Shown: positions 48,901 to 61,638 of the stretch, one piece after another
Layout of the letters: each line of letters starts with the position of its first letter
Position numbering within the stretch: the first letter of the stretch is position 1
NCBI RefSeq assembly: GCF_002954585.1
Contig: NZ_MSCI01000002.1
Coordinates: forward strand, 722,089 to 786,088
From: Vibrio chagasii
GTDB lineage: Bacteria > Pseudomonadota > Gammaproteobacteria > Enterobacterales > Vibrionaceae
Reading direction: 5' to 3'
Length of the DNA: 64,000 nt
The notes under the pieces: generated by a model
Seen by the model: the letters and a program-made list of their open reading frames with translations, nothing else
Databases searched by the model: none
What the model was told of the DNA's origin: nothing
Made by a program: the position numbers and the translations under genes

Positions 48901-49122
48901 AAGATGGAAGGTGATGAAGAGGTTGATCCTCTGTTTGATCAAGTAGTCGAGCACGTTGTTCATTCTCGTCGCGGTTCAGTTTCTGGTGTACAACGTCGAT
49001 TCAAGATCGGTTACAACCGAGCGGCACGAATTGTTGAGCAGCTTGAGGCGCAAGGCATTGTAAGTGCTCCGGGTCATAACGGTAACCGAGAAGTCTTGGC
49101 TCCAGCGCCGCCGAAAGAGTAA
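45955..49122 (+). CDS. ftsK: FtsK, DNA translocase at the division septum
   Basis: A 1055-residue motor that joins division with chromosome unlinking. Four membrane helices lie in about 32-200. An acidic, Gln/Glu/Pro-rich linker follows (200-560). The alpha/beta motor has Walker [14 protein letters not shown] (near 709-721) and Walker [12 protein letters not shown] (near 840). The gamma winged helix (about 985-1050; [20 protein letters not shown]) reads KOPS sequences and activates XerCD at dif. The linker is shorter than in E. coli FtsK (1329). ATG 45955 is kept; an internal ATG 12 codons on (45991) is also possible. Its hairpin terminator is at 49159. Confidence 0.96.
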   Translation: MFKQSSNKVETIMKTSEEPQSSRLNGSQRLKECSLILGVLFSILLAVALLTFSPADPSWSQTAWGGDIQNAGGYLGAWLADTLFFVFGSLAYPLPILVTVAAWVLFRKRNEDEQIDFMLWGTRLLGLTVLILTSCGLADINFDDIWYFSSGGVVGDVLTSLALPTLNILGSTLVLLFLWGAGFTLLTGISWLRIVEWLGEGAIKLFTSAVNKARGQDQELLEPELKESADRDPLQESRQQPIYNEDVIEESSAASEVLDPAMSFSATNEPSDTAHRVSGEGAEEKRHYNIHMPAEAPAKLQAPVSREPVSRVTQPVVAPQPEKPISAAPVYQAPQEPLEEGVERSKQLNATIEQLESAAMYEDDLAEQDQTDAHESQAAYQQYMQQEQESVSAAEPIVEESVETARDEQYVQPEIENEAQASSEFDADDVQPESLYASPIGEPEADTQDDFSAHSAPFDVPEEQGYEQPSEFDSETVESDIEEQPESFSYQQEQTAQPAGADEEQAIDLPWEEVTEDEDLNQDKDVAAFQNIVSEAQANMAAAQNPFLVQQEVNLPKPAEPLPTLDLLFHPEKRETFIDRDALEAIARLVESKLADYKIKADVVDIFPGPVITRFELDLAPGVKVSRISGLSMDLARSLSALAVRVVEVIPGKPYVGLELPNMSRQTVFFSDVVSSEQFQEAKSPTTVVLGQDIAGEAVIADLAKMPHVLVAGTTGSGKSVGVNVMILSMLYKASPEDVRFIMIDPKMLELSVYEGIPHLLTEVVTDMKDASNALRWCVGEMERRYKLMSALGVRNIKGYNDKLKMAADAGHPIHDPLWKPGDSMDPEAPLLEKLPYIVVIVDEFADLIMVVGKKVEELIARLAQKARAAGVHLILATQRPSVDVITGLIKANIPTRVAFTVSTKTDSRTILDQGGAESLLGMGDMLYLPPGSSHTIRVHGAFASDDDVHAVVNNWKARGKPNYIDEITNGEQTPETLLPGEKMEGDEEVDPLFDQVVEHVVHSRRGSVSGVQRRFKIGYNRAARIVEQLEAQGIVSAPGHNGNREVLAPAPPKE

Positions 49123-49158
49123 TCACTTAATTGTGTAGATAGGAACTCAACCCTTAAT

Positions 49159-49186
49159 AATCGGTCATAGTTTTATGACCGATTTA
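49159..49186 (+). terminator. Hairpin between ftsK and lolA, probable terminator
   Basis: AATCGGTCATA (49159-49169), GTTT loop, TATGACCGATT (49174-49184), then TACC. It lacks a long T run, so readthrough into lolA (20 bp on) is likely. Confidence 0.6.
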
Positions 49187-49205
49187 CCTTGTAACAGGAC
49201 TATTA

Positions 49206-49802
49206 ATGAAAAAAGTATTCGCACTTTTATTTATGAGCTTCTCAGTGTTTGCTTCTCCGAAAGAAGAGTTGAGTAGCCGCTTGGCATTGAACGCAGGGTT
49301 TAGTGCTGATTTTAAACAAGTGGTCACAAGCCCTGAAGGTGATGTTGTAATGGAAGGTGAAGGCACGGTTGAAATTGCACGTCCAAGCTTATTCCGTTGG
49401 GAAACCACTTTCCCTGATGAAAACCTATTGGTCTCTGATGGGCAGAGTTTGTGGTATTACAGCCCGTTCATTGAGCAAGTCAGTATTTACTGGCAAGAGC
49501 AAGCGACATCGCAAACGCCTTTTGTACTACTGACTCGCAACCAAGAAAGCGATTGGGATAACTACAACGTGGCGCAATCGGGTAACCAATTTACATTAAC
49601 ACCAACGGCAGTTGACTCTAATCAGGGCGACTTCCAGATTAACATCAATGAAAAAGGCATTGTTCAGGGCTTTAATGTGATTGAACAAGACGGTCAAAAA
49701 GGCGAGTTTACCTTCAGCAATGTAAACCTGGGTAAACCAGCAGCAGACCGCTTTACTTTTGTAGCACCGGAAGGTGTCGAGGTCGACGACCAAAGAAATT
49801 GA
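49206..49802 (+). CDS. lolA: LolA, periplasmic lipoprotein carrier
   Basis: A 198-residue periplasmic protein. The signal peptide [16 protein letters not shown] is followed by the half-barrel domain that shields lipid chains. LolA takes lipoproteins from LolCDE (at 24-27 kb in this window) to LolB at the outer membrane. Family marks are [36 protein letters not shown] and [14 protein letters not shown]. It lies between ftsK and rarA as in E. coli. Confidence 0.95.
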   Translation: MKKVFALLFMSFSVFASPKEELSSRLALNAGFSADFKQVVTSPEGDVVMEGEGTVEIARPSLFRWETTFPDENLLVSDGQSLWYYSPFIEQVSIYWQEQATSQTPFVLLTRNQESDWDNYNVAQSGNQFTLTPTAVDSNQGDFQININEKGIVQGFNVIEQDGQKGEFTFSNVNLGKPAADRFTFVAPEGVEVDDQRN

Positions 49803-49895
49803 TCGAAACAAGCCGATCGTTTGGTAGTACGTCGATAGGGTTGATGGATATTGTTTCCATCAGCTCGATGCCATCAAATAATCAAGAGATTGCAA

Positions 49896-51245
49896 TTGAG
49901 TAATTACAGCTTAGATTTTGCAGGGGACGAAGATTTTCGTCCCCTTGCTGCTCGTATGAGACCAGAAACTGTAGAACAGTACATCGGTCAGCAGCACATA
50001 TTAGGTCCAGGTAAACCCCTTCGTAGAGCCCTTGAAGCGGGCCATATCCACTCGATGATTTTGTGGGGGCCTCCTGGCACCGGTAAAACCACGCTCGCAG
50101 AAGTCGCCGCCAATTATGCTAATGCAGAAGTGGAGCGTGTCTCTGCCGTGACATCTGGCGTGAAAGACATTCGCATCGCTATTGAAAAAGCGCGTGAAAA
50201 CAAGCAAGCAGGACGTAGAACTATCTTGTTTGTGGATGAGGTCCATCGCTTTAACAAAAGCCAGCAAGATGCGTTTCTGCCTCATATTGAGGACGGTACG
50301 GTTACCTTCATTGGTGCGACGACCGAAAACCCTTCTTTCGAGTTAAACAACGCTCTGTTATCTCGTGCGCGAGTGTATAAGCTGACTTCTCTTAATACCG
50401 ATGATATTGCGACGGTAATTCGCCAAGCGATTGAAGATAAGCAGCGTGGCCTTGGTGATGTTCCTGCACACTTTGCTGATAATGTTTTGGATCGCTTAGC
50501 TGAGTTAGTGAACGGTGATGCACGAATGTCGCTCAACTATCTTGAGCTGCTGTACGACATGGCTGAAGACAACGACAAAGGCGAGAAGTCGATAACCTTA
50601 CAGCTGCTTGCTGAAGTCGCAGGTGAGAAAGTCGCTCGCTTTGATAATAAGGGTGATATTTGGTACGACCTAATATCCGCGGTTCATAAGTCGATACGTG
50701 GTTCAAAACCTGATGCAGCCTTGTACTGGTCGGCTCGAATGATTGCAGCCGGGTGTGACCCGCTTTATATCGTTAGGCGCTTATTGGCGATAGCTTCAGA
50801 AGATATTGGCAACGCCGACCCTCGTGCCATGCAGGTTGCGATGTCTGCTTGGGACTGCTTTACACGCATTGGCCCTGCAGAAGGTGAACGCGCGATTGCA
50901 CAGGCGGTTGTTTATTTAGCGTGTGCACCAAAGAGTAATGCGGTTTATACGGCTTGGAAGCAAGCGTTAACCGATGCTCACAATCTTCCTGAGTACGAAG
51001 TGCCTCATCATTTGCGAAATGCACCAACAACCTTGATGAAGGACATGGGCTACGGACAAGAATACCGTTATGCTCATGACGAACCAGGAGCCTACGCGGC
51101 GGGTGAAAAGTACTTGCCTCCTGAAATGGGAGAGAAGCAATACTATTTCCCAACAAAACGAGGCTTAGAGACCAAAATTGGCGAGAAGCTAGATTATCTG
51201 GCGGATTTGGACGCAAAAAGCCCACAAAAACGCTATGAAAAGTAG
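49896..51245 (+). CDS. rarA: RarA (MgsA), replication-associated AAA+ ATPase
   Basis: A 449-residue clamp-loader-like ATPase that acts at stalled replication forks and binds SSB. It has Walker A GPPGTGKT (near 57-64), Walker [16 protein letters not shown], sensor 1 GATTENPSF, and the C-terminal tetramerisation part ([14 protein letters not shown]). I chose TTG 49896 because it opens [19 protein letters not shown], the family start, and gives a length close to the E. coli protein (447). An ATT start at 49851 would add 15 unmatched residues. Confidence 0.93.
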   Translation: MSNYSLDFAGDEDFRPLAARMRPETVEQYIGQQHILGPGKPLRRALEAGHIHSMILWGPPGTGKTTLAEVAANYANAEVERVSAVTSGVKDIRIAIEKARENKQAGRRTILFVDEVHRFNKSQQDAFLPHIEDGTVTFIGATTENPSFELNNALLSRARVYKLTSLNTDDIATVIRQAIEDKQRGLGDVPAHFADNVLDRLAELVNGDARMSLNYLELLYDMAEDNDKGEKSITLQLLAEVAGEKVARFDNKGDIWYDLISAVHKSIRGSKPDAALYWSARMIAAGCDPLYIVRRLLAIASEDIGNADPRAMQVAMSAWDCFTRIGPAEGERAIAQAVVYLACAPKSNAVYTAWKQALTDAHNLPEYEVPHHLRNAPTTLMKDMGYGQEYRYAHDEPGAYAAGEKYLPPEMGEKQYYFPTKRGLETKIGEKLDYLADLDAKSPQKRYEK

Positions 51246-51372
51246 TCTTTTTTGGATATCGTTACCTAGTCATAAAATTTAAATTAAATCGTTACAAATT
51301 GGTCGAAATAGCACCAGTTTTAGGGGTTTAGCAGTGATTCAGTAGCAAATTACTGAATATTCAAATAACTAA

Positions 51373-52695
<1,323 letters not shown>

Positions 52696-52729
52696 TCGTT
52701 TTACGATGTAGTGAGTACATAAAATATTG

Positions 52730-52757
52730 AAAACCCGGCCTATTGGCTGGGTTTTTT
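52730..52757 (+). terminator. Rho-independent terminator after serS
   Basis: AAAACCCGGCC, TATT loop, GGCTGGGTTTTTT with one G-T pair. Confidence 0.85.
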
Positions 52758-52930
52758 ATTATCTGAAAAATAAATCGATGCATTCCTTAACTACATTTAT
52801 TTAATTACTATTACCAATTTGTAATAGTATTTTGTTATTTGTGGTTATTATTACTTAATTGATATCCGGCTATAATGTCCTCTTACCGCGGTAGGTAAAG
52901 ATTTTCTCGTTTATGTATAGAGGAGGGCTT

Positions 52931-53197
52931 ATGGCCGTAGGATGGGCTGGAGATGACAGCGTCAGCCAGCAAATACAAAACACCATCGATGATGAGATCT
53001 CTCGTGTAAGAGGAAACCTTCGAGGTGGTGAGAGTTTGCGTTATTGTGATGAGTGTGGCGACGAGATACCAGAAAAAAGACGACTCGCGATAAAAGGCGT
53101 TCGTTTGTGTATCGAATGTCAGTCATTATTAGAGCACGACGCACATCGACATTCATTGTTTAACCGTCGAGCAAGTAAAGATAGTCAATTACGTTAA
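52931..53197 (+). CDS. ybiI: YbiI, DksA/TraR-type zinc-finger protein
   Basis: An 88-residue protein, the same length as E. coli YbiI. It has a C4 zinc finger (C-x-x-C in YCDECGDEI and CIECQ, about 19 residues later) after a helical N-terminus, and the ending RRASKDSQLR is nearly the same as E. coli. It lacks the long DksA coiled coil with DxxDxA, so direct RNA-polymerase secondary-channel action is uncertain. ATG 52931 has AGGAGG seven bases upstream; an earlier ATG at 52913 does not, and would add 6 residues. Confidence 0.9.
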   Translation: MAVGWAGDDSVSQQIQNTIDDEISRVRGNLRGGESLRYCDECGDEIPEKRRLAIKGVRLCIECQSLLEHDAHRHSLFNRRASKDSQLR

Positions 53198-53222
53198 ACT
53201 GACGGATATCTTCAAAATAGAT

Positions 53223-53252
53223 AAGGCCTTACTTTTATGTAAGGCCTTTTAG
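53223..53252 (+). terminator. Rho-independent terminator after ybiI
   Basis: AAGGCCTTAC (53223-53232), TTTTAT loop, GTAAGGCCTT (53239-53248), then TT. It may also stop bioA readthrough. Confidence 0.82.
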
Positions 53253-53332
53253 TTTTATTAAATTATTTATTACTGAAGATATACGGAAATAATCACCGCT
53301 CTTGTTCAGAACAATAACGCATTATTTAATGG

Positions 53333-54610
53333 CTATTTAAAGCAATGAGTATTTTGTAATGCAGTGTCGATAGCAGCGACCAATTTTTCGATATGTTGTG
53401 GTTCGCTAATAAACGGAGGCATCATATAAATTAACCTTCCGAATGGACGAATCCAAACACCTTGCTCGACAAAGTGAGCCTGTATAGTTTCCATTTCGAC
53501 TGGCGAGTGGGTCTCTACGACGCCAATAGCGCCTAACCAACGAACGTCTTTAACCCTTTCATGTTTGAGCAACGGTGGCAGTAACTCTGAGAAGAGCTGT
53601 TCAATTTGTAGAGTTTGATTTTGCCAGTGGCCTTGCTCTATTAGGGATAAACTCGCGGCCCCAACGGCACAAGCTAATGGGTTACCCATAAACGTTGGGC
53701 CGTGCATGAAGCAACCGGCTTCACCTCCACATACGGTGTCCGCGACTTCTTTGCTTGCCAGTGTTGCGGAAAGCGTCATGTAACCACCAGTCAGCGCTTT
53801 GCCGACACACAAAATATCCGGTTGTATATCTGCATGTTCGCAGGCAAACAATTTACCTGTGCGGCCAAAACCGGTCGCAATCTCATCCAAAATTAACAGC
53901 ACGTTAAACTCGTCACAAAGCAAGCGAACTTGTTTCAAGAACTCAGGGTGGTAAATACGCATACCGCCAGCGCCTTGAACAATCGGTTCTAAAATCACGG
54001 CGGCGACTTCTTCATGGTGTGCGGATAGCTTTTCATGAAAACTATCAATGTCACTTGGGTTCCACTCATCCCAAAAGCCGGTCTTTGGTGAGCCAGCGAA
54101 AATATGCTCAGGTAAAAAGCCCTTATAAAGACTGTGCATTGAGTTATCGGGGTCTGTCACTGACATCGCAGCGAACGTGTCACCATGATAACCATCTCTC
54201 AGCGTTAAGAATTTAGAGCGAGGCTGTCCTTTCGCATGCCAAAACTGAAGTGCCATTTTTAGGCTCACTTCTACCGCAACTGAGCCCGAATCAGCCAAAA
54301 ATACGTGTTCAAGATTGTCTGGTGCTAGCTTAAGAAGTTTCTTACATAAATCGATAGCGGGCTGGTGGGTGATGCCACCAAACATCACGTGTGAAACCTT
54401 ATCGATTTGGTTATGCGCGGCTTCATTTAAGACCGGATGATTGTATCCGTGGATCGTTGACCACCAAGAGGACATGCCATCAATAATTCGATTTCCGCCC
54501 TCTAGTTCTAGGTAAACGCCGTCTGCATTGGTAATAGGATAGCAGGTCAGAGGTGTTAACGTTGACGTATAGGGGTGCCAGATATGCTGGCGATCAAAGG
54601 CAAGATCCAT
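53333..54610 (-). CDS. bioA: BioA, adenosylmethionine-8-amino-7-oxononanoate aminotransferase
   Basis: A 425-residue PLP enzyme for the third of the four classic biotin ring steps, turning KAPA into DAPA with SAM as amino donor. Marks are DRQHIWHPYTSTL (substrate entry Trp/Tyr), GMSSWWSTIHGYNHP, DSGSVAVEVSLKMALQ (PLP phosphate), LILDEIATGFGRTG (PLP Asp) and CVGKALTGGYMTLS with the Schiff-base Lys. It is divergent from bioBFCD, with the BirA-like operator between them, as in E. coli. Confidence 0.97.
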   Translation of the reverse strand: MDLAFDRQHIWHPYTSTLTPLTCYPITNADGVYLELEGGNRIIDGMSSWWSTIHGYNHPVLNEAAHNQIDKVSHVMFGGITHQPAIDLCKKLLKLAPDNLEHVFLADSGSVAVEVSLKMALQFWHAKGQPRSKFLTLRDGYHGDTFAAMSVTDPDNSMHSLYKGFLPEHIFAGSPKTGFWDEWNPSDIDSFHEKLSAHHEEVAAVILEPIVQGAGGMRIYHPEFLKQVRLLCDEFNVLLILDEIATGFGRTGKLFACEHADIQPDILCVGKALTGGYMTLSATLASKEVADTVCGGEAGCFMHGPTFMGNPLACAVGAASLSLIEQGHWQNQTLQIEQLFSELLPPLLKHERVKDVRWLGAIGVVETHSPVEMETIQAHFVEQGVWIRPFGRLIYMMPPFISEPQHIEKLVAAIDTALQNTHCFK

Positions 54611-54649
54611 AACGATTTCCGTTCTTGTTGTGGTTGGTAAATAATCAGA

Positions 54650-54681
54650 TGTAAACTTTTGTTATTATCAATGTGTTGACA
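54650..54681. promoter_or_regulatory. BirA operator and bioB promoter
   Basis: TGTAAAC (54650-54656), 18 bases, GTTGACA (54675-54681). The E. coli operator is TGTAAAC-N18-GTTTACA, so spacing matches and one base differs. The right half holds TTGACA (54676-54681), a consensus -35 for bioB, with TAGACT (54698-54703) 16 bp on as -10. BirA with biotinyl-5'-AMP should repress both bioA and bioBFCD when biotin is plentiful. Confidence 0.85.
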
Positions 54682-54769
54682 GTCTAAAGCTTGTCGGTAG
54701 ACTAGCCAAGCATAAATGCAATCTCTAGTGATGGAGATGCGACATCAAATAATAAAAAAGGATCGACAC

Positions 54770-55822
54770 GTGGAAGTTCGTCATGACTGGACAGTCGCTG
54801 AAGTAAAGGCACTGCTTGAAAAACCATTTATGGATTTAATGTTTGAAGCACAACTGGTTCACAGACAGTACCAAGAGCACAACCACGTGCAGGTGAGTAC
54901 GCTGTTATCGATCAAAACAGGTGCTTGTCCTGAAGATTGTAAATACTGCCCTCAAAGCGCTCACTATCGAACTGACGTTGATAAAGAGCGCTTGATGGAA
55001 GTTGAGCGCGTATTGGATGCCGCACAAAAAGCTAAGAATGCGGGCTCAACACGTTTTTGTATGGGCGCAGCATGGAAGAACCCGAAAGCGCGCGATATGC
55101 CACACCTCACCGATATGATTAAAGGTGTGAAAGGTATGGGACTAGAAACCTGTATGACACTTGGCATGCTAACGCCAGAGCAAGCAGGTGAGTTAGCCGA
55201 TGCAGGATTGGATTACTACAACCACAACCTTGATACCTCTCCAGAGTTTTATGGAAGCATTATCACCACTCGTACCTATCAAGATCGTCTAGATACCTTA
55301 TCTCACGTTCGTGATGCCGGTATGAAGATCTGTTCGGGCGGTATCATTGGTATGGGCGAAAGCACTAATGACCGTGCGGGCTTGCTGGTTGAACTGGCTA
55401 ACCTTCCGGTACACCCAGAGAGTGTGCCAATCAACATGCTAGTAAAAGTGAAAGGCACACCGATGGAAAACGTCGATGACGTTGAGTCTTTCGACTTTAT
55501 TAAATTGATCGCGATCGCTCGCATCATGATGCCTAAGTCTGCGGTTCGTTTATCTGCTGGTCGTGAGAACATGAACGAACAGATGCAAGCGATGTGCTTC
55601 ATGGCTGGTGCAAACTCTATCTTCTACGGCTGTAAGCTACTGACGACACCAAACCCAGATGAAGATACAGATATGCAGCTGTTCAAGAAGTTGGGTATCA
55701 ACAGCCAAGAAGTGTCTCAAAAGCCTGATGAAATTCAAGAAAACGAACTGTTAGATCAAGTGGTGGAGCGTGTTGTGGCTCGCCCTACGAAAGATGACAT
55801 GTTCTACGATGCCACGGTTTAA
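54770..55822 (+). CDS. bioB: Biotin synthase
   Basis: A 350-residue radical-SAM enzyme that inserts sulfur into dethiobiotin. The [4Fe-4S] motif is C53-x3-C57-x2-C60 (ACPEDCKYC). The [2Fe-2S] ligands include the Cys in [19 protein letters not shown] and KICSGGI, and the Arg in [12 protein letters not shown] chose GTG 54770 (AAGGATC upstream), which gives the V. cholerae opening MEVRH and the same 350 residues; an ATG at 54716 would add 18 residues in the leader. It is first in bioBFCD, overlapping bioF by 14 bases. Confidence 0.97.
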   Translation: MEVRHDWTVAEVKALLEKPFMDLMFEAQLVHRQYQEHNHVQVSTLLSIKTGACPEDCKYCPQSAHYRTDVDKERLMEVERVLDAAQKAKNAGSTRFCMGAAWKNPKARDMPHLTDMIKGVKGMGLETCMTLGMLTPEQAGELADAGLDYYNHNLDTSPEFYGSIITTRTYQDRLDTLSHVRDAGMKICSGGIIGMGESTNDRAGLLVELANLPVHPESVPINMLVKVKGTPMENVDDVESFDFIKLIAIARIMMPKSAVRLSAGRENMNEQMQAMCFMAGANSIFYGCKLLTTPNPDEDTDMQLFKKLGINSQEVSQKPDEIQENELLDQVVERVVARPTKDDMFYDATV

Positions 55823-56981
55823 ATCTCGCATTAAAGAAGCCCTTGTTCATCGTCATGAGCAAGGGTTAACTCGTCAACTCAAGGTGCTTGAAAACAGTAA
55901 TGGTCCGTTGCTTAGTAGTGAAGGTTCATACTTCATAAACTTTTCGAGCAATGACTATTTGGGACTGGCCAACGATCCTGAGTTGGTCGAAGCATGGCAA
56001 AACGGGTTGTCTCAGTATGGTGCTGGCAGTGCAGCGTCGCCATTAGTCACCGGGTTTAGCTCAGCTCATCGAAACCTAGAAGCTCAATTGTGTGAGTGGC
56101 TTGGCTTTGAGCGTGCCATTCTTTTCAGTTCAGGATTCAGCGCGAATCAAGCCTTGTTGTTTTCTCTGCTCGAGAAGGACGACGTTTTGCTACAAGACAA
56201 GCTCAATCACGCCTCTCTGATGGAAGCGGGTGTGCTTTCTCCTGCCACAACGAAACGCTTTAAGCACAACGATGTGCAGCATCTTGAGTCGTTACTAAGC
56301 CGTTCTCCACAATCCTTGGTTGTGACGGAGGGCGTGTTCAGCATGGATGGTGACCAAGCGCCCCTCGAAGATATCGCTAGCCTTACCAATGAATACGACA
56401 GTTGGTTGGCGGTTGATGATGCTCATGGGATCGGTGTATTAGGCGACAGAGGGGCAGGTAGCTGCAATGCTGTGCAAATCACACCCAATATTTTGGTGGT
56501 GACTTTTGGTAAAGCATTTGGTCTTTCCGGTGCTGCAATTCTATGTTCATCAGAGGGGGGGGATTACTTAACCCAGTTTGCACGTCATCATGTGTATTCG
56601 ACGGCAATGCCGCCCTCACAGGCTTTCGCTTTGTCCCATGCGTGTCAGATGATTCAAACCCAAGATTGGCGCAGAGAAAAACTGATTGAGCTAGGTGGTA
56701 TCTATGCGGAACAGATGAAAGGTATACAAGGCTTTGTTGATACCAAGACTCCTATTAAGCCATTTGTGATAGGCGAAGCGCAGACGGCATTATCGATAGC
56801 AGAAGAGTTAAAGCGCAATCAGATATGGGTAACGGCTATAAGACCGCCAACCGTTCAGGCTGGGACGGCTCGTTTGCGAATTACATTAACCGCCAATCAC
56901 ACTCAAAAGCAGGTTAACCAATTGAGCCGTTCGTTGCTTCAAGCTATCGAATTGAGCTGTGCATTAAAGGGAGAGGTTTAG
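55809..56981 (+). CDS. bioF: BioF, 8-amino-7-oxononanoate (KAPA) synthase
   Basis: A 390-residue PLP enzyme that joins pimeloyl-ACP and L-alanine to KAPA. Marks are [35 protein letters not shown] (PLP Asp and His) and [12 protein letters not shown] (Schiff-base Lys). ATG 55809 lies within the last codons of bioB and opens [12 protein letters not shown]; upstream frames to 55770 are inside bioB and unmatched. It is followed after 3 bp by bioC. Confidence 0.95.
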   Translation: MPRFKSRIKEALVHRHEQGLTRQLKVLENSNGPLLSSEGSYFINFSSNDYLGLANDPELVEAWQNGLSQYGAGSAASPLVTGFSSAHRNLEAQLCEWLGFERAILFSSGFSANQALLFSLLEKDDVLLQDKLNHASLMEAGVLSPATTKRFKHNDVQHLESLLSRSPQSLVVTEGVFSMDGDQAPLEDIASLTNEYDSWLAVDDAHGIGVLGDRGAGSCNAVQITPNILVVTFGKAFGLSGAAILCSSEGGDYLTQFARHHVYSTAMPPSQAFALSHACQMIQTQDWRREKLIELGGIYAEQMKGIQGFVDTKTPIKPFVIGEAQTALSIAEELKRNQIWVTAIRPPTVQAGTARLRITLTANHTQKQVNQLSRSLLQAIELSCALKGEV

Positions 56982-56984
56982 CAA

Positions 56985-57788
56985 ATGTCACAGGAAGCAG
57001 TAGTGCATGAATACCTAGGCCAAGATAAAAGTGCGATTGCCGAAGCGTTTGGTAAAGCGGCAACTACCTATGACAAACATGCTGAGTTTCAGCGTGATGT
57101 GGGCCACCGTTTACTGGATAAGCTACCAAGCGATCTTTCTGGTCTTAAGGTACTCGACCTCGGTTGTGGAACGGGCTATTTCTCAGAACAGTTGTTGAGT
57201 CGCGGTGCTGAAGTGATTTGTGCCGATCTCTCTCTTGGAATGCTAAAGAAGGCTAAGCAGCGCTGTGGTTCTGCTGTCTCTTTATATCAACAAGCTGATG
57301 CCGAACAATTGCCGTTTGCCAATGGAAGCTTTGATATTGTTTTCTCGAGCTTGGCGTTGCAATGGTGTGATGATTTATCATCGCCGTTGAAGGAGATGAA
57401 GCGTGTTACGGCGGCTAATGGGCAAGTCATCTTCTCAACTTTGCTTGATGGATCACTGTTTGAGCTAGAAAAGTCATGGTCCAAAATTGACTCACATCAA
57501 CACGTTAACCATTTTATTACAATCAATCAGGTAAAAATTGCGTTAGCGCAATCTAGCTGTACGGCTCATCAACTAGACTTGCCCACCATCACCGTTTGGT
57601 ACGACACTGCGTTTGAACTGATGCGAGACCTTAAAGGCATTGGCGCTAATCACGTAAGTGGTCGCTCACAAGGTTTGACAAGTCGTCGTATGTTGCAGCT
57701 TGTTGAACGGGAATATCGAGAGTTTAAAAACCATCAAGGTTTCTTACCAGCAACATATCAAGTTTGTTTAGGGGTTATTCAATTATGA
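56985..57788 (+). CDS. bioC: BioC, malonyl-ACP O-methyltransferase
   Basis: A 267-residue SAM methyltransferase that masks malonyl-ACP as a methyl ester so that fatty acid synthase can build the pimeloyl chain. It has [19 protein letters not shown], the SAM motif [15 protein letters not shown] (near 48-62) and [14 protein letters not shown]. Its partner, the BioH-type esterase, is not in the window. The last four bases overlap the bioD start (ATGA). Confidence 0.95.
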   Translation: MSQEAVVHEYLGQDKSAIAEAFGKAATTYDKHAEFQRDVGHRLLDKLPSDLSGLKVLDLGCGTGYFSEQLLSRGAEVICADLSLGMLKKAKQRCGSAVSLYQQADAEQLPFANGSFDIVFSSLALQWCDDLSSPLKEMKRVTAANGQVIFSTLLDGSLFELEKSWSKIDSHQHVNHFITINQVKIALAQSSCTAHQLDLPTITVWYDTAFELMRDLKGIGANHVSGRSQGLTSRRMLQLVEREYREFKNHQGFLPATYQVCLGVIQL

Positions 57789-58468
57789 TTGATGCAGTAT
57801 TCATTGCAGGTACGGATACCGAAGTGGGAAAGACTGTGGTTTCAAAAGCGATTCTTCAAGCTTTGGCCGCACAAGATTTATCAACAATTGGTTATAAGCC
57901 AGTTGCTGCAGGGTGTGAAAAGTACCCTGAAGGGTTACGTAATAGCGACGCGCTACATCTTCAAGAAGCAGCGACACAAGATATTGCTTATGAAGATGTT
58001 AACCCGTACGCATTGCTACTACCTTCATCCCCTCACATTGCAGCTAAGCATGACGGTGTGGTGATTGAAGAAGAAGTGCTATCGGCTAAGCTAGCTGAAC
58101 ATAAGCAGAACTCTGACATCGTTTTGGTGGAAGGCGCTGGTGGGTGGCGAGTACCTGTTTCAGACGATGAGTATCTGTCTAGCTGGGTTAAAAAAGAACA
58201 GCTTCCAGTGGTTCTGACGGTAGGTATTAAGCTAGGCTGCTTGAGCCACGCTCTTTTAACTGCAGAAGCGATTCGTGCTGACGGCTTAAACCTAGTCGGT
58301 TGGGTAGCTAACCGCATTAATCCTGGTACTGAGCATTACGCGGATATTATTGCGATGCTTGAAGACAAGCTAGGTGCGCCAAAACTGGGTGAGATCCCTT
58401 ACGTACCAAAAGCTAAGTCTAAGAACATTGGTAAGTACATCGATGTTCAGCCATTGCTTGCACTGTAA
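57785..58468 (+). CDS. bioD: BioD, dethiobiotin synthetase
   Basis: A 227-residue ATP-dependent enzyme that closes the ureido ring of DAPA with CO2. P-loop [12 protein letters not shown] (near 8-19), the substrate loop YKPVAAGCE, and [12 protein letters not shown] are seen. ATG 57785 overlaps the bioC stop; the frame open from 57764 is inside bioC. It ends the biotin operon, with a terminator at 58493. Confidence 0.96.
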   Translation: MIDAVFIAGTDTEVGKTVVSKAILQALAAQDLSTIGYKPVAAGCEKYPEGLRNSDALHLQEAATQDIAYEDVNPYALLLPSSPHIAAKHDGVVIEEEVLSAKLAEHKQNSDIVLVEGAGGWRVPVSDDEYLSSWVKKEQLPVVLTVGIKLGCLSHALLTAEAIRADGLNLVGWVANRINPGTEHYADIIAMLEDKLGAPKLGEIPYVPKAKSKNIGKYIDVQPLLAL

Positions 58469-58492
58469 TTAGTGACTAGGGCACAGAATAAG

Positions 58493-58520
58493 AAAAGGGC
58501 TGCGATTGCAGCCCTTTTGC
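58493..58520. terminator. Rho-independent terminator after bioD
   Basis: AAAAGGGCTGC (58493-58503), GATT loop, GCAGCCCTTTT (58508-58518). It is symmetric and lies past the stop of the small minus-strand gene, so it can serve both. Confidence 0.88.
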
Positions 58521-58551
58521 TATTTAAGCCTTTATAGAGTCAAGCAAGGGA

Positions 58552-58719
58552 TTAGTGCTCTTTAGTCAGCCCCATTAGTGCTTGCTGTGTCTCTGTGATG
58601 TTTTTTTGAGCTGATTCTGGCGTAAGAATACCGATCTGTTTTTTCGCTTCTTCTTCAGTAATCCCTAGGTGACAGCACAGTAAATCGATAGCCATTTGAG
58701 TGTTAGTACCTTCAACCAT
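58552..58719 (-). CDS. Small 55-residue protein of unknown function
   Basis: A short minus-strand gene with a clean start: ATG at 58717-58719 with GGAAAGGA just before it. The protein begins MVEGTNTQMAIDLLCCHLGI, then has EEEAKKQIGILTPESAQKN and ends GLTKEH. It looks like a compact helical protein with a neighbouring Cys pair, and no signal peptide or membrane segment. Codon use and the good ribosome site support it; the family is not recognised. It converges on bioD and shares its terminator. The 276-bp gap up to htpX holds no other gene I can support. Confidence 0.65.
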   Translation of the reverse strand: MVEGTNTQMAIDLLCCHLGITEEEAKKQIGILTPESAQKNITETQQALMGLTKEH

Positions 58720-58995
58720 GATCCTTTCCTTTTGTTACATGAACTAGCCAATACATTAATTGACTGACACTCTAAACGGATCGTTAGAGGTAGACCATAC
58801 TACTTAGGTCTAATGGACGAGTGCGAATTGCGCTACTCCCGTAATCAAATGTTTCAATTTAATGCTTAACCTTGTTTTCTTAATCTAAGACTATATGTAT
58901 AAGTAAGTATAAGTCGTCAAGGTTGGAATCAATTGCTGTCTGCCTTGTCTATAACAATAAGTTTGATAAAAACAGCTTTCATGCGGAGATAAGTA

Positions 58996-59859
58996 ATGAA
59001 GCGAGTAATGTTGTTCCTTGCAACCAACCTTGCGGTTGTATTGGTTCTAAGTGTTGTTCTTAATATTGTATACGCAGTCACAGGTATGCAACCAGGTAGC
59101 CTCTCAGGCTTACTGGTGATGGCTGCGGTATTCGGTTTCGGCGGCTCATTCATCTCACTAATGATGTCAAAGAAAATGGCACTTCGTTCTGTTGGCGGTA
59201 TGGTTATTGAAAGCCCGCGTAACGAAACAGAACATTGGTTGATGGAGACGGTAAGCCGTCAATCTCAACAGGTTGGTATTGGTATGCCGACAGTGGCGAT
59301 CTATGACTCGCCAGACATCAACGCATTTGCGACAGGCGCTAAGCGTGACGATTCACTGGTCGCGGTATCAACTGGTTTGCTACACAACATGACGCGTGAT
59401 GAAGCTGAAGCGGTACTGGCTCACGAAGTTAGTCACATCGCAAACGGCGACATGGTGACAATGACGCTGATGCAAGGTGTCGTGAACACGTTCGTTATTT
59501 TCCTATCTCGTTTCATTGCCAACATTGTGGCATCGAATGACAACGAGGAAGAAGGTGGCAGCAACATGATGGTGTACTTCGGTGTGTCTATGGTGCTGGA
59601 ATTGGTATTCGGTTTCCTAGCGAGCTTCATCACCATGTGGTACAGCCGCCATCGTGAGTTCCATGCTGATGCAGGTGCTGCTCACTTAGTGGGTAAAGAG
59701 AAGATGATTGCTGCTCTAGAGCGTCTGAAGGTGAGCCACGAGCCACAATTAGAAGGTTCTATGATGGCATTTGGTATCAACGGTAAGCGTTCTCTAACAG
59801 AGCTTCTAATGAGCCACCCACCGCTAGATAAGCGTATCGCGTCTCTACGTAACATGTAA
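58996..59859 (+). CDS. htpX: HtpX, membrane zinc metalloprotease
   Basis: A 287-residue inner-membrane protease that removes misfolded membrane proteins, working alongside FtsH. Two N-terminal helices (about 4-24 and 34-54), the zinc motif HEVSH (H143 and H147) with Glu144 catalytic, the third ligand Glu in EFHADAGAA (near 221), and two more hydrophobic segments (near 155-175 and 190-215) are seen. In E. coli it is induced by Cpx and heat shock; no clear Cpx box is visible upstream here. Confidence 0.96.
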   Translation: MKRVMLFLATNLAVVLVLSVVLNIVYAVTGMQPGSLSGLLVMAAVFGFGGSFISLMMSKKMALRSVGGMVIESPRNETEHWLMETVSRQSQQVGIGMPTVAIYDSPDINAFATGAKRDDSLVAVSTGLLHNMTRDEAEAVLAHEVSHIANGDMVTMTLMQGVVNTFVIFLSRFIANIVASNDNEEEGGSNMMVYFGVSMVLELVFGFLASFITMWYSRHREFHADAGAAHLVGKEKMIAALERLKVSHEPQLEGSMMAFGINGKRSLTELLMSHPPLDKRIASLRNM

Positions 59860-59883
59860 TCTCTAACACAATGAGAGAATATG

Positions 59884-59910
59884 AAAGGCTTCCTTCGGGA
59901 GGCCTTTTTT
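59884..59910 (+). terminator. Rho-independent terminator after htpX
   Basis: AAAGGCTTCC, TTCG loop, GGAGGCCTTTTTT, with one T-G pair. Confidence 0.88.
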
Positions 59911-60071
59911 GATCTTGGCGTTAAAGATAATAAGTGTGAGACATGAGGTATGAGGTGCAGTTGTCGCTAGGTAGTTAAATCGAATGAGTAAGGGACGAGT
60001 AGATCAATTGGAGAAGGCTTGGTGTTCTATGTTGACGATTCTTTTGGCGATAGATTTAGTTCCGCGCAATA

Positions 60072-60099
60072 AAAAGGCTTCCACATAGGAAGCCTTTTC
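60072..60099 (-). terminator. Rho-independent terminator after purB
   Basis: AAAAAGGCTTCC, ACATA loop, GGAAGCCTTTT; read on the minus strand it ends in TTTTTATT. Confidence 0.88.
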
Positions 60100-60123
60100 A
60101 TATCATCTAATTCGAAACTCGAA

Positions 60124-61533
<1,410 letters not shown>

Positions 61534-61568
61534 TTATACCAGTAACAATCTCAATTGTCACGCACATT

Positions 61569-61584
61569 GCGCAAACGTTTGCGT
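61569..61584 (-). promoter_or_regulatory. PurR operator upstream of purB
   Basis: GCGCAAACGTTTGCGT matches the PurR consensus ACGCAAACGTTTGCGT at 15 of 16 positions. It lies 75 bases before the purB ATG. PurR with hypoxanthine or guanine should repress purB. In E. coli the purB site is inside the gene instead. Confidence 0.85.
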
Positions 61585-61600
61585 GAGAGTTGTGTTGATA

Positions 61601-61632
61601 CAAAAAAACAAGCTCGCGACGAGGCGCGAGCT
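61601..61632 (-). terminator. Rho-independent terminator after hflD
   Basis: AGCTCGCG (61611-61618) and CGCGAGCT (61625-61632) around ACGAGG; the A run at 61602-61608 gives the minus-strand T tail. It separates mnmA-hflD from purB. Confidence 0.85.
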
Positions 61633-61638
61633 AATAAG

